From Lachnospiraceae bacterium (GTDB lineage Bacteria; Bacillota; Clostridia; Lachnospirales; Lachnospiraceae), in the NCBI GenBank assembly GCA_910575005.1, contig CAJTCL010000003.1, forward strand, positions 1 to 64,000: 64,000 nucleotides of DNA, read 5' to 3'. The translations under genes and the position numbers were made by a program. Numbering within the stretch: the first letter of the stretch is position 1; each line of letters opens with the position of its first letter. Under the pieces are notes generated by a model that saw only the letters and a list, made by a program, of their open reading frames with translations, ran no database searches and was not told the DNA's origin. Shown here one piece after another: positions 16,733 to 24,570 of this stretch.

Positions 16733-17596
16733 ATGCATTTTCAATGGTATCCAGGACATATGACGAAGGCCAAACGTCAGATGCAGGAAGATATAAAGCT
16801 GATTGATCTAGTCATTGAGCTGGTGGACGCCCGTATTCCTTTGAGCAGCCGTAATCCTGATATTGACGAATTAGGGAAGCAGAAGGCAAGACTGATCTTG
16901 ATGAATAAGGCAGATCTGGCCAGTGAGGAGCAGACAAAGGCATGGATGGCGTATTTTCAGGAAAAAGGATATTATGTTGTAAAGCTGGATTCCAGGAGTA
17001 GGGCAGGCATGAAAAGTATCAGTGATGTGATTATGGAGGCTTGCAAGGATAAGATTGAACGTGACCGCAGGCGTGGCATTAAGAACCGGCCAGTGCGGGC
17101 GATGGTGGTAGGGATCCCCAATGTGGGCAAATCTACATTTATCAATACCTATGCTGGCAGAGCATGTGCTAAGACAGGAAATAAACCAGGTGTTACCAAA
17201 GGAAAGCAATGGATTCGTCTCAACAAAAATGTGGAGTTGTTGGACACGCCTGGTATTTTATGGCCAAAATTTGAAGATCAGAAGGTGGGACTGTATCTAG
17301 CACTAATCGGTTCAATCAAAGATGAGATTTTAAATACAGATGAGTTGTCTTTGGAACTGATTAAGATTTTGCAGAAAAATTATCCAGGAGTGCTAAAAGA
17401 ACGGTATCAAGTTATAGAGGAGGAGGCTCCGGCAGAAATCCTCATCCAGATTGCCAGAAATCGTAATTGTGTAAAAAAGGGAAATGAGCTGGATTACAGC
17501 AAAGCAGCTTCTTTAGTACTTGAGGAATTTAGAAATGGCAAGCTTGGAAAAATTACACTTGAATGTAAGGACATGGAAATATTTGCAAAACAATAG
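16733..17596 (+). CDS. rbgA: Ribosome biogenesis GTPase RbgA (YlqF)
   Basis: A 287-residue circularly permuted GTPase needed for late 50S assembly in Firmicutes. The permuted order is visible: G4 MNKAD (~60) precedes the P-loop VGIPNVGKSTFIN (~130) and the DTPG motif (LLDTPGILWPKF, ~177). The start MHFQWYPGHMTKAKRQM is the family signature, so ATG 16733 (behind CAGGAGGTAAAA) is chosen over 16703. Its place between lepB/rplS and rnhB matches Bacillus. Confidence 0.97.
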   Translation: MHFQWYPGHMTKAKRQMQEDIKLIDLVIELVDARIPLSSRNPDIDELGKQKARLILMNKADLASEEQTKAWMAYFQEKGYYVVKLDSRSRAGMKSISDVIMEACKDKIERDRRRGIKNRPVRAMVVGIPNVGKSTFINTYAGRACAKTGNKPGVTKGKQWIRLNKNVELLDTPGILWPKFEDQKVGLYLALIGSIKDEILNTDELSLELIKILQKNYPGVLKERYQVIEEEAPAEILIQIARNRNCVKKGNELDYSKAASLVLEEFRNGKLGKITLECKDMEIFAKQ

Positions 17597-17652
17597 AAAA
17601 TAGGCTTGCAGGGAAGTATAAAAAGAGCTAGAATAAGAGATGAATTTGTAAT

Positions 17653-17822
17653 TATTCTGAACCCTATAAGAGTGGGAAATTAGGATCTTCAAATTTATTT
17701 GAAAGAACCTGAATTTTCATTTTTATGAGAGCGATAATTCCAAAAATCACAGACGGAAGTTTCTTTCGAGGTGTGCGGCAGTCCTGCTAGTTTGGGTTCT
17801 GAATAGTTATAAGAAATTAGGG
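17653..17822 (+). repeat. Leader element A, related to 29311-29372
   Basis: The gap before the second lepB contains a small CCC/GGG hairpin (CCCTATAAGAGTGGG), then AAATTAGGATCTTCAAATTT and ATTTG, and farther on TTCTGAATAGTTATAA. The same blocks in the same order lie in the leader of the gene ending at 26948, read on the minus strand. The 29-base core differs at two positions. Here ~105 extra bases separate the two blocks. It may be a structured RNA leader or a dispersed repeat. Otherwise the 245-base gap holds nothing recognisable. Confidence 0.5.
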
Positions 17823-17841
17823 AAACAGGGATGGTCAGGAT

Positions 17842-18423
17842 ATGGAGAATCGTCAGGATGAGAACAAGAATCTTTCAGAAGGAAAATCAAGTGTAATGCG
17901 GGAAACCATTAGTTTTATCTTGTATATCGCAATTGTATTTTTGCTGACTTATCTGGTGATCCATTATGTGGGGCAGCGCACACAGGTAAGCGGAACTTCT
18001 ATGGAATATACATTAAGTGATGGGGATAATCTGATTGTGGATAAGATTTCCTATCGTTTCCATAAGCCAGAGCGCTATGATATTATTGTTTTTCCATTTC
18101 AGTATGAGGAGAATACTTATTATATAAAGCGAATTATCGGTCTTCCAGGAGAGAAGATACAGATTAGTGAGGATGGAGCTATTTATATTGACGGCAAAGT
18201 GTTAGAAGAGTCTTATGGGCGAGAGATTATAGAAGATCCAGGACAGGCAGAGGAGCCGATTGTGCTGGATGAAGATGAATATTTTGTGCTCGGAGATAAC
18301 CGTAATGCCAGTTCAGACAGTCGGGATCCCAGCGTTGGAGTGATTCATGAAGGGGACATTATCGGCAGGGCATGGCTACGGATTTATCCATTTGACAAGA
18401 TGGGTTTTATCCGGCATAAATAA
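17842..18423 (+). CDS. lepB: Signal peptidase I, second copy
   Basis: A 193-residue type I signal peptidase with a membrane anchor at ~21-42, catalytic serine in VSGTSMEYTLSDGD (~54), lysine in YYIKRIIGLPGE (~93) and the box FVLGDNRNASSDSRDPSVG. It differs clearly from the first copy, so it is not a recent duplication and may have a different substrate range. The ribosome-binding site (TCAGGAT, close to the ATG) is weak, suggesting lower translation. The rnhB gene follows after 25 bases. Confidence 0.95.
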   Translation: MENRQDENKNLSEGKSSVMRETISFILYIAIVFLLTYLVIHYVGQRTQVSGTSMEYTLSDGDNLIVDKISYRFHKPERYDIIVFPFQYEENTYYIKRIIGLPGEKIQISEDGAIYIDGKVLEESYGREIIEDPGQAEEPIVLDEDEYFVLGDNRNASSDSRDPSVGVIHEGDIIGRAWLRIYPFDKMGFIRHK

Positions 18424-18448
18424 TTAAGCTACAATAGGAGAAAATTAA

Positions 18449-19213
18449 GTGAGTGAGATAAAAAAAATTGCAGGAATTAAAGATGAGTTACAGGCAGCAG
18501 AAGAAGGTATGCTGCCTGCTTTTATTTTAAAGTACAAGGCAGATCAGCGCGCAGGGGTACAGAAGCTTGTGATGCAGGCAAAAAAATGTCTGCAGGCGTT
18601 GGAGCAGGAACGACAGAGAATTGAGCATTTGAAGGTTTATGAGAAGCAATATGAGAACAAAGGATATGTCTGCGGGATTGATGAAGCGGGCAGGGGGCCG
18701 CTGGCTGGCCCTGTAGTGGCAGGGGCTGTGATTTTGCCCAAGGACTGTAATATTTTATATATCAATGACTCCAAAAAACTGAGTGCAGCAAAGCGGGAGG
18801 AGCTCTATGGAGTGATTATGGAACAGGCAGTTGCGGTGGGAGTTGGTATTGTTGGTCCAGCGAGAATTGATGAGATCAATATTTTACAGGCAACTTATGA
18901 GGCAATGCGTCAGGCGATTCAGAATCTGTCCGTGACACCCGATATATTATTAAATGATGCGGTGACAATTCCGCAGGTGACAATTCCGCAGGTGCCGATT
19001 ATCAAGGGAGATGCCAAGAGTATTTCCATCGGCGCAGCAAGTATTATCGCCAAAGTGACTAGAGATCGGCTGATGATAGAGTACGACAAGGTGATGCCAG
19101 AATATGGGTTTGCCAAGAACAAAGGCTATGGTTCAAAAGCCCATATGGAGGCAGTTCGGGAACATGGAGCCTCTTTGATTCATCGGCAGAGTTTTATTAA
19201 AAATATCCATTAA
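18449..19213 (+). CDS. rnhB: Ribonuclease HII
   Basis: A 254-residue enzyme that removes ribonucleotides from DNA and RNA-DNA hybrids. Acidic active-site motifs are present: GIDEAGRGPLAGPVVAGAV (DE), NDSKKLS, and LNDAVT (D). There is an N-terminal extension of ~70 residues typical of Firmicutes RNase HII. The start is GTG 18449 behind ATAGGAG. An in-frame 15-bp duplication (VTIPQVTIPQV) lies just after the third active-site aspartate, in a loop that tolerates insertions. Confidence 0.96.
   Translation: MSEIKKIAGIKDELQAAEEGMLPAFILKYKADQRAGVQKLVMQAKKCLQALEQERQRIEHLKVYEKQYENKGYVCGIDEAGRGPLAGPVVAGAVILPKDCNILYINDSKKLSAAKREELYGVIMEQAVAVGVGIVGPARIDEINILQATYEAMRQAIQNLSVTPDILLNDAVTIPQVTIPQVPIIKGDAKSISIGAASIIAKVTRDRLMIEYDKVMPEYGFAKNKGYGSKAHMEAVREHGASLIHRQSFIKNIH
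18962..18991 (+). repeat. In-frame 15-bp tandem duplication in rnhB
   Basis: GTGACAATTCCGCAG occurs twice in direct succession (18962-18976 and 18977-18991), adding five residues and keeping the frame. Confidence 0.95.
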
Positions 19214-19279
19214 GGCAAGAGATTGGCATAGTGCCTTGTTTTGCCTGAGATGAGAACAGATAGAAAGGCAGGGAAAACA

Positions 19280-21199
19280 ATGTCATTTGTAGAGAATATC
19301 CATTCATTTCAAAATAGCACAACTTCCAATACCCAGACCATGAATCAGGTCAAAGATACTGGGGCTGTGCGTTCGATCACAGCGCAGGCACAGGAACTTA
19401 TGCCTGGAAAAGTGTTTGAGGGAACTGTGACAGACATCAAGAATGGACAGGTGACAATCGGTTTGAATGATGGGCGCAGTATTTCAGCCCGAATGGAGTC
19501 TAGCGTAAATCTGCAAAAGGGTCAGCCAATGTTGTTTGAGGTAAAATCAGTTTCGGGCGAGCAGATTGCCATCCGTCCAGTGACCGTGGAAAGCGCACAG
19601 AATCCCACATTGCTCCATGCTTTGGAGGCGGCGGGACTTAAGGTCAACGACCGCAATTTGTCAATGGTCAATCAAATGATGGCAGAACAGCTTCCGATCA
19701 ATAAGAGTAGTTTATTGCAGATGATGCGTTTATCCTCAAGTTTTCCGAAAGCAGATATTCAAACCTTGGTTCAGATGCAGAAATTGGGGATTGCAGTGAC
19801 CGAGGAATCCTTGAATCAGTTTCAGAATTATAAAAACGGGCAGCAGGCAATTTTGCCAGAGATGAATCGTTTGATGGAGGGTATCGCAGAATTGCCAGGT
19901 CAGATTTTTGGAGCACAGGGAGAGAGTGCAGCAAATCAAACTTCGGGAGCGCTTCTGGGATTTCAGCAGCAGATTTTGGAGATTTTGCTGGGGAATGGTG
20001 AACAGCCAAAAGAGGTGCCAATCGGGGATATGCAAAATCAAACAAATGCGAATGTCAATTCCGCTGAGGGAATATTGGGTAATGCCAATCTCGCAGCAGG
20101 AGATGGTCAGACAATGGTTGGCAATGCCACAGCAGAAGGGGGAATTGGCGGACAACAAAATCTGTCGGGTGAGAATATTGTACAGCAGCAGGGCGGCTTG
20201 TCAGGAGCGGCGCAGGAGACCGTGATAAACAATAATTCTGGAACGAATTCTGTGCAGGCCTCAGATGTTCTGGTACAAGGACAAAATATGGCAGATGCAA
20301 ATACCACAGAAGTTCTGAGTGACGGCCAGCATGCGGCAGCGATAAAGGAAGGACTTACTGGGGAGAGCCAAAATGCAGGACAGATATTGAGCAGGGAACA
20401 GCAAGGCAGACTGACCTCATTACTGCAAGAATTTTCCGGTGCCAGAGCGAATGAGCAATTGCTGCCCAATGGACGTTTAAATACGAATTTATCTGCTGGG
20501 GAATTGTTAGAACAGATTATGAAATCATTACAAAACAGCAAGGATTACAACAGCACCTCTGTGCAGAAGCTGTTTTTTTCCGAGGAGTATAAGGGCTTAA
20601 TGAAGCAGGCAATGGCTGATCAATGGCTGTTGACACCAGAGCAGTTAAAGGAAGAAGGAGCCGTCAAGGAGATGTATCAGCGCCTGTCCCGCCAGATGAC
20701 AGAATTGCAGCAGACTTTGGCACAGGCAGGTAAGGAAGGTACTGCTCTGGCAAAGACAGCGCAGTCAGTACAGAGCAACCTGGATTTTATGAATCAGTTA
20801 AATCAGGTGTATACATATGTGCAGCTTCCTTTGAAATTGCAAAATCAGAATGCACACAGTGATTTATATGTGTACACCAACAAGAAAAATCTGAGAGACA
20901 AACAGGGAGAACTGACAGCACTATTGCATTTGGATATGGATCATCTTGGTTCTACAGATATTTTTGTAAAGCTTATGGGGGCTGTAGTGCAGACAGAATT
21001 TTATTTTGAGAGTGAAGATTCCTGCCGTCTGATTACAGGATTTTCCGAGGAATTGGTAAAACGGCTGCAGGAAAAAGGATACTCCTGTGAGGTAAAAGTC
21101 GAAAATCGCAAAAAACCACAGGATTTTGTGCAGGATTTTTTGGAGCGCGAGAAGCCGGCGGCAAAGCTGCATCGCTATTCTTTTGATGTCAAGGCATAA
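19280..21199 (+). CDS. ylqG: YlqG/FliK-like hook-length-control homologue, 639 aa
   Basis: The protein has an N-terminal domain (~1-115; GKVFEGTVTDIKNGQVTIGL, then DGRSISARM, a beta-barrel-like segment). A long Gln/Asn/Ala-rich linker follows (~200-390). A C-terminal FliK/Flg_hook-like domain (~515-639) contains LPLKLQNQNAHSDLYVYTNK and a final charged tail. In Bacillus the gene after rnhB is ylqG, and ylqH (FlhB tail) follows, as here. No flagellar genes are present. ATG 19280 behind AGGCAGGG is preferred to 19241. The exact biological role of YlqG is unclear. Confidence 0.75.
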   Translation: MSFVENIHSFQNSTTSNTQTMNQVKDTGAVRSITAQAQELMPGKVFEGTVTDIKNGQVTIGLNDGRSISARMESSVNLQKGQPMLFEVKSVSGEQIAIRPVTVESAQNPTLLHALEAAGLKVNDRNLSMVNQMMAEQLPINKSSLLQMMRLSSSFPKADIQTLVQMQKLGIAVTEESLNQFQNYKNGQQAILPEMNRLMEGIAELPGQIFGAQGESAANQTSGALLGFQQQILEILLGNGEQPKEVPIGDMQNQTNANVNSAEGILGNANLAAGDGQTMVGNATAEGGIGGQQNLSGENIVQQQGGLSGAAQETVINNNSGTNSVQASDVLVQGQNMADANTTEVLSDGQHAAAIKEGLTGESQNAGQILSREQQGRLTSLLQEFSGARANEQLLPNGRLNTNLSAGELLEQIMKSLQNSKDYNSTSVQKLFFSEEYKGLMKQAMADQWLLTPEQLKEEGAVKEMYQRLSRQMTELQQTLAQAGKEGTALAKTAQSVQSNLDFMNQLNQVYTYVQLPLKLQNQNAHSDLYVYTNKKNLRDKQGELTALLHLDMDHLGSTDIFVKLMGAVVQTEFYFESEDSCRLITGFSEELVKRLQEKGYSCEVKVENRKKPQDFVQDFLEREKPAAKLHRYSFDVKA

Positions 21200-21281
21200 T
21201 AAGTGATAGGGAGATGGATTTCTTGTCAGATATTACTTTTAAATTTAAGCAGGTGAAAATATTCCAGGAGGAATGGATGGT

Positions 21282-21608
21282 ATGAGTATGGAAGAGACAC
21301 GTTATAAAAATACCAGAGAATTGGTCTCAATGGATACGCCAGAGAAAGAAAAAACGGCTGTGGCGGTGGCATACGAACCCGGAGAGCGGGCGCCAAAGAT
21401 TATTGCTACTGGCAAAGGCTATATGGCAGAACGTATTATTGAGAAGGCAAAAGAGGAGAAGATTCCATTTTATCGGGACAATAAACTTGCCAAAACCTTG
21501 TCGAAGTTGGAGATTGGCGAGATGATTCCGCCGGAATTGTACGAGGTGATTGCAGAGATTTTGGTATTTGTGGATGATATGGAGCGCCTGAGAGAAAAGA
21601 TATCCTAA
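21282..21608 (+). CDS. ylqH: FlhB C-terminal-domain homologue (YlqH/FlhX type)
   Basis: A 108-residue protein matching only the cytoplasmic tail of FlhB/YscU export switches: AVAVAYEPGERAPKIIATGK, then AERIIEKAKEEKIPFYRDNK and LAKTLSKLEIGEMIPPELYE. The FlhB membrane domain is missing, and the NPTH autocleavage sequence is replaced. Stand-alone FlhB tails are common beside a FliK-like gene in Firmicutes. The start is taken as ATG 21282 because ATG 21273 lies one base from AGGAGG. It pairs with the preceding gene. Confidence 0.85.
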   Translation: MSMEETRYKNTRELVSMDTPEKEKTAVAVAYEPGERAPKIIATGKGYMAERIIEKAKEEKIPFYRDNKLAKTLSKLEIGEMIPPELYEVIAEILVFVDDMERLREKIS

Positions 21609-21720
21609 GCGTCAGATAAATCTGTTGCTCAGTATAACATGATGCACACAGCCGCTTGAAGAATTATGCCGCTTTGCGGCTGCGGCTGGCACGATACGCA
21701 TATAAGAAGGAGAGTATTTT

Positions 21721-22095
21721 TTGGCAGGAACTGGAAATCAGAGCCGCAGATGCGGCACGTATTATGAAAATTTGGCGGCAGAGTATCTTATACAAAAAGG
21801 ATTTCAGATTTTGCATAGAAATTTTTGCAGCCAATTTGGGGAAATTGATCTAGTGGCAAGACAGAGGGATTATCTGGTGTTTGTGGAAGTGAAATATCGC
21901 AGGCGCGGCGGGGAGCATCCGCTGGAGGCTGTAGATATAAGGAAACAGCGAAGGATTTGCCGCACTGCCGATTATTACTGTCTGCGTTACGGCTATCAGG
22001 AAGATACGCCCTGCCGTTTTGATGTGGTGGGGATTAGCGGCGATGAAATCATTCATGTGGAAGATGCGTTTTCTTATGCCATAGGATATTCGTAG
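21721..22095 (+). CDS. yraN: YraN/UPF0102 nuclease-fold protein
   Basis: A 124-residue protein with the restriction-endonuclease-like fold core of UPF0102: YYENLAAEYLIQKGFQILHR, GEIDLVARQRDYLVFVEVKY. The D-ExK metal-site pattern is present. The start is TTG 21721 behind AGAAGGAG; no ATG with a site exists in frame upstream. YraN is usually next to rnhB and may act in DNA repair or uptake. The 112-base gap before it holds GC-rich hairpins (GCCGC/GCGGC at 21668-21680) without a T-run. Confidence 0.9.
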   Translation: MAGTGNQSRRCGTYYENLAAEYLIQKGFQILHRNFCSQFGEIDLVARQRDYLVFVEVKYRRRGGEHPLEAVDIRKQRRICRTADYYCLRYGYQEDTPCRFDVVGISGDEIIHVEDAFSYAIGYS

Positions 22096-22156
22096 AAATT
22101 TTTAAGTAGTTCGATGGGGTTTTTGAACTTATAAATAAACGAAAGGTTAGAAGAAA

Positions 22157-23041
22157 ATGGAACATAAAGTTAGATTGATAAGAAAACAGAAGAGAGGAAA
22201 GCAGTCGTCTCCTGTATGGCGTGAGGTCTATCTTGTAAGCGGTGAATTTCCCTATTTATCTTATCCGCTGCTAGAGCAGACAGGTATGGTTAAACATTGT
22301 TTTACCACCAGATTAGGCGGAGTTAGTGAAGGTATATTTGAGAGTTTAAATTTAAGCTTTAGCAGAGGAGACCAGAGGTCTGCTGTGGAAGAAAATTTTC
22401 AAAGGGTTTCCCAGGCATTGGGAACAGAATATGGGAATTTTGTGTTTACAGATCAGACACATACAGTAAATGTCAGGCGGGTAGGACTGGAAGATGCCGG
22501 TAAAGGCCTGACCAGAGACCGCGGTTATTCGGATGTGGATGGGTTGATTACCAATGAGCCGGGACTGGTATTATCTACCTTCTATGCAGACTGTGTACCG
22601 CTCTATTTTGTCGATACAAAACAGCGTGCCATTGGGTTGTCACATTCTGGTTGGCGGGGAACCATAAAAAGGATGGGAAAGGTGACATTAGAGACCATGT
22701 GTCGGGAATTTGGAACGCTTCCAGAAGACGTGATTTGCGCCATTGGCCCTTCCATCTGTCAGGACTGTTATGAGGTCAGCGAGGATGTCGCCGAAGAATT
22801 TAACCGTGAATTTTCCAGCCATAGCGGAGAGATTTTAGAGAATAAGGGCAATGGCAAATATCAGCTTGACTTGTGGCGTGCCAACGAGATTATTCTGTTG
22901 GAAGCAGGAATCAAACCAGAGCATTTGTCAGTGACAGATCTGTGTACCTGTTGTAATGATAAGATATTGTTCTCTCATCGGGCAAGTCAGGGAAAACGGG
23001 GAAATTTGGGGGCATTTTTATGTTTAAAGCCAGAAATTTAG
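22157..23041 (+). CDS. pgeF: Laccase-domain protein PgeF/YlmD (purine nucleoside phosphorylase family)
   Basis: A 294-residue protein of the DUF152/PgeF family. Zinc ligands are seen in DQTHTVNV (His), FYADCVPLYF (Cys) and GLSHSGWRGT (His). Further family motifs are FTTRLGGVSEG, AIGPSICQDCYEV and TCCNDKILFSHRASQGKRGN. Members cleave purine nucleosides and, in some bacteria, edit misincorporated peptidoglycan residues. Residues 1-40 are a basic extension. It starts at ATG 22157 behind GAAAGGTTAG. Confidence 0.93.
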   Translation: MEHKVRLIRKQKRGKQSSPVWREVYLVSGEFPYLSYPLLEQTGMVKHCFTTRLGGVSEGIFESLNLSFSRGDQRSAVEENFQRVSQALGTEYGNFVFTDQTHTVNVRRVGLEDAGKGLTRDRGYSDVDGLITNEPGLVLSTFYADCVPLYFVDTKQRAIGLSHSGWRGTIKRMGKVTLETMCREFGTLPEDVICAIGPSICQDCYEVSEDVAEEFNREFSSHSGEILENKGNGKYQLDLWRANEIILLEAGIKPEHLSVTDLCTCCNDKILFSHRASQGKRGNLGAFLCLKPEI

Positions 23042-23052
23042 TTTCAGAGATG

Positions 23053-23082
23053 ATCAGGTATTCTTCTATGATTTCTGCTGAG
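23053..23082 (+). repeat. Left arm of a 30-bp inverted repeat around a secreted-protein gene
   Basis: The 30 bases starting ATCAGGTATTCTTCTAT match the reverse complement of 23872-23901 with one mismatch. Similarity ends sharply at both sides of the arms. The arms enclose the whole gene at 23139-23852. Confidence 0.9.
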
Positions 23083-23138
23083 AAAATAAAATATGTTAGA
23101 GGGAGAATTGTCACATTTTATGTGCAAGGAAAGTGAAA

Positions 23139-23852
23139 ATGAAAAAAATAAAAAAGTTAATGTGTTTGTGTCTCGCAGTACTTATGTTATGTTCTATTTT
23201 TCCTTCAGCGCCATTAACAGTACAGGCAGCACCTAAGTTCAAAGTCTCAAATGCAAGTTTGAAGAAAACGTTAAATAATTATTCTGTCAGAATTACGATA
23301 GATCAGAAGGAACAGCGTTTTGTGATTCAGAATAAGGATATAACAAAATTATCTGTGAAATCAAGGAAGTATTCACAAGGTGGAAAGAAAGTCACAGTGG
23401 GGGCAACTGCCTATATTAATCGTAAAATTGCAACAGTTAAGACAAACGTTTCCATAACCTATGTTTTGAAAAGAAATAAGTGGAAGTTATCTTCTGTGAA
23501 ATTTGGTAAGGCTTCTCTTTCAAGCGTGAACCTGAAGGGAACCTGGACAGGTACATATGTTGCAGGCCAAGGACAGACAAAAGCTAAATTAGTAATTAGC
23601 AGGGTGTCCAAAGATGGATATGCAACAGGCAAATTTTATTTTTCCGCCACTCCTACGAATCCAAAAGTACCATCTGGATCCTATACAATCACAGGAGGAT
23701 ATGATAAAAAAACAGGAAAAGTGACATTTGCAGGAGATGAATGGATATCTCGGCCGTCAGGATATGATATATTGGATTTTTATTGTTATCTAGATTTAAA
23801 AAGTAAAAAGATAAAGTCATATAGCAATTCTTTGGTTCTTTCCAAGAAATAG
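23139..23852 (+). CDS. Small secreted protein of unknown function, 237 aa
   Basis: The signal peptide MKKIKKLMCLCLAVLMLCSI... has likely cleavage after VQAA (~30). The mature part is lysine- and serine-rich and beta-predicted: residues ~35-130 read like an NTF2- or Ig-like repeat of alternating strands, and ~135-237 contain LKGTWTGTYVAGQGQTKAKL and TGKFYFSATP, reminiscent of a lipocalin-like barrel. No catalytic motif is recognised. ATG 23139 is preferred to GTG 23133 for spacing to AAGGAAAG. It is enclosed by 30-bp inverted repeats and ends before a strong terminator outside the right arm. Confidence 0.7.
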   Translation: MKKIKKLMCLCLAVLMLCSIFPSAPLTVQAAPKFKVSNASLKKTLNNYSVRITIDQKEQRFVIQNKDITKLSVKSRKYSQGGKKVTVGATAYINRKIATVKTNVSITYVLKRNKWKLSSVKFGKASLSSVNLKGTWTGTYVAGQGQTKAKLVISRVSKDGYATGKFYFSATPTNPKVPSGSYTITGGYDKKTGKVTFAGDEWISRPSGYDILDFYCYLDLKSKKIKSYSNSLVLSKK

Positions 23853-23871
23853 AACTAATTTGATGAAATTA

Positions 23872-23901
23872 CTCAGCAGAAATTATAGAAGAATACCTGA
23901 T
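23872..23901 (-). repeat. Right arm of the 30-bp inverted repeat
   Basis: Reverse complement of the arm at 23053-23082 with a single difference. It lies between the stop codon at 23852 and the terminator at 23934. Confidence 0.9.
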
Positions 23902-23933
23902 GATTAGGCTGCATAGTGATGACAACTAGCCAA

Positions 23934-23970
23934 AAAGCCCCACGGACTGCCTTCCGTGGGGCTTTATTTT
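23934..23970 (+). terminator. Rho-independent terminator of the small secreted-protein gene
   Basis: A perfect 13-bp stem (23934-23946 with 23953-23965; AAAGCCCCACGGA left arm) is followed by a T-rich TTTATTTT tract. Confidence 0.9.
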
Positions 23971-24062
23971 GTGCCAGTATGGATATTAATTTCGTTTTGC
24001 CTGATAATAGTAAATCATATGTATTTTTTACAATTTTTATTTTCGGTATTAATTATAATTCT

Positions 24063-24428
24063 TTATGATAACTCCCTACTATTATCTTTATTTTTCATTC
24101 TCTCTTTGTTTTCGGATAAATAGTTTTCACCCCAGTTGCATAAAGCATCCAGTATGGGGGAAAGTGTTTTTCCATATTCCGTGAGACTGTATTCTGTCTT
24201 TGGCGGTACGACAGGATAGACGACGCGGTTAATCAGGCCGTCCTTTTCTAGTTCTCTTAATTGCTGGGCGAGCATTTTATCAGTTGCCTTCGGCATTTTG
24301 CGGTGCAGTTCGCTGTATCGCAGGGTACCATTCATCAGATGCCATAGTATGACTGCCTTATATTTACCTCCTATTAAGGAAAGTGTTGCCTCCACAGGGC
24401 AGGTAAATCTGCTGCATTGTTCTGCCAT
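24063..24428 (-). CDS. HxlR-family transcriptional regulator
   Basis: A 121-residue winged-helix protein with the HxlR pattern CPVEATLSLIGGKYKAVILW, then LMNGTLRYSELHRKMP, MLAQQLRELEKDGLINR and the wing YPVVPPKTEYSLTEYGK. Cys10 aligns with the conserved N-terminal cysteine used for redox sensing in YodB/HxlR-type proteins, and Cys5 is also present. It is divergent from a nitroreductase gene, with a palindrome between, a layout typical of self-regulated quinone- or electrophile-response pairs. Targets and inducer are inferred. Confidence 0.92.
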   Translation of the reverse strand: MAEQCSRFTCPVEATLSLIGGKYKAVILWHLMNGTLRYSELHRKMPKATDKMLAQQLRELEKDGLINRVVYPVVPPKTEYSLTEYGKTLSPILDALCNWGENYLSENKERMKNKDNSRELS

Positions 24429-24458
24429 ATTTAATCTCCTTTACAATTGTATCTTACT

Positions 24459-24489
24459 TACTTTTTGGGAAGTATATACCTAAAAAGTA
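24459..24489. promoter_or_regulatory. Likely HxlR operator in the divergent intergenic region
   Basis: TACTTTTT (24459-24466) and AAAAAGTA (24482-24489) are inverted repeats around an inner GTATATAC palindrome (24472-24479). The element lies just upstream of the nitroreductase -35 box and ~30 bases from the regulator start, so one bound dimer could control both. Confidence 0.55.
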
Positions 24490-24494
24490 CATTC

Positions 24495-24522
24495 TTGCTT
24501 ATTTCTCTGTTCCTGATATAAT
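24495..24522 (+). promoter_or_regulatory. Promoter of the nitroreductase gene
   Basis: TTGCTT (24495-24500), a 16-base spacer and TATAAT (24517-24522) preceded by TGA (extended -10). Confidence 0.7.
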
Positions 24523-24570
24523 TATACTATGACCGGTCAAATTTTCAAGAAGGAAAGGAAGAATACAAAA

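Noticed and set aside
19280-21608. A functional flagellar export locus
   Set aside because: Only a FliK-like and an FlhB-tail gene occur, in the same order as the housekeeping ylqG-ylqH pair of Bacillus; no other flagellar genes are present.
21656-21853. 65-aa ORF before yraN
   Set aside because: It overlaps yraN in another frame and lacks a ribosome-binding site; the TTG-started yraN frame has clear family motifs.
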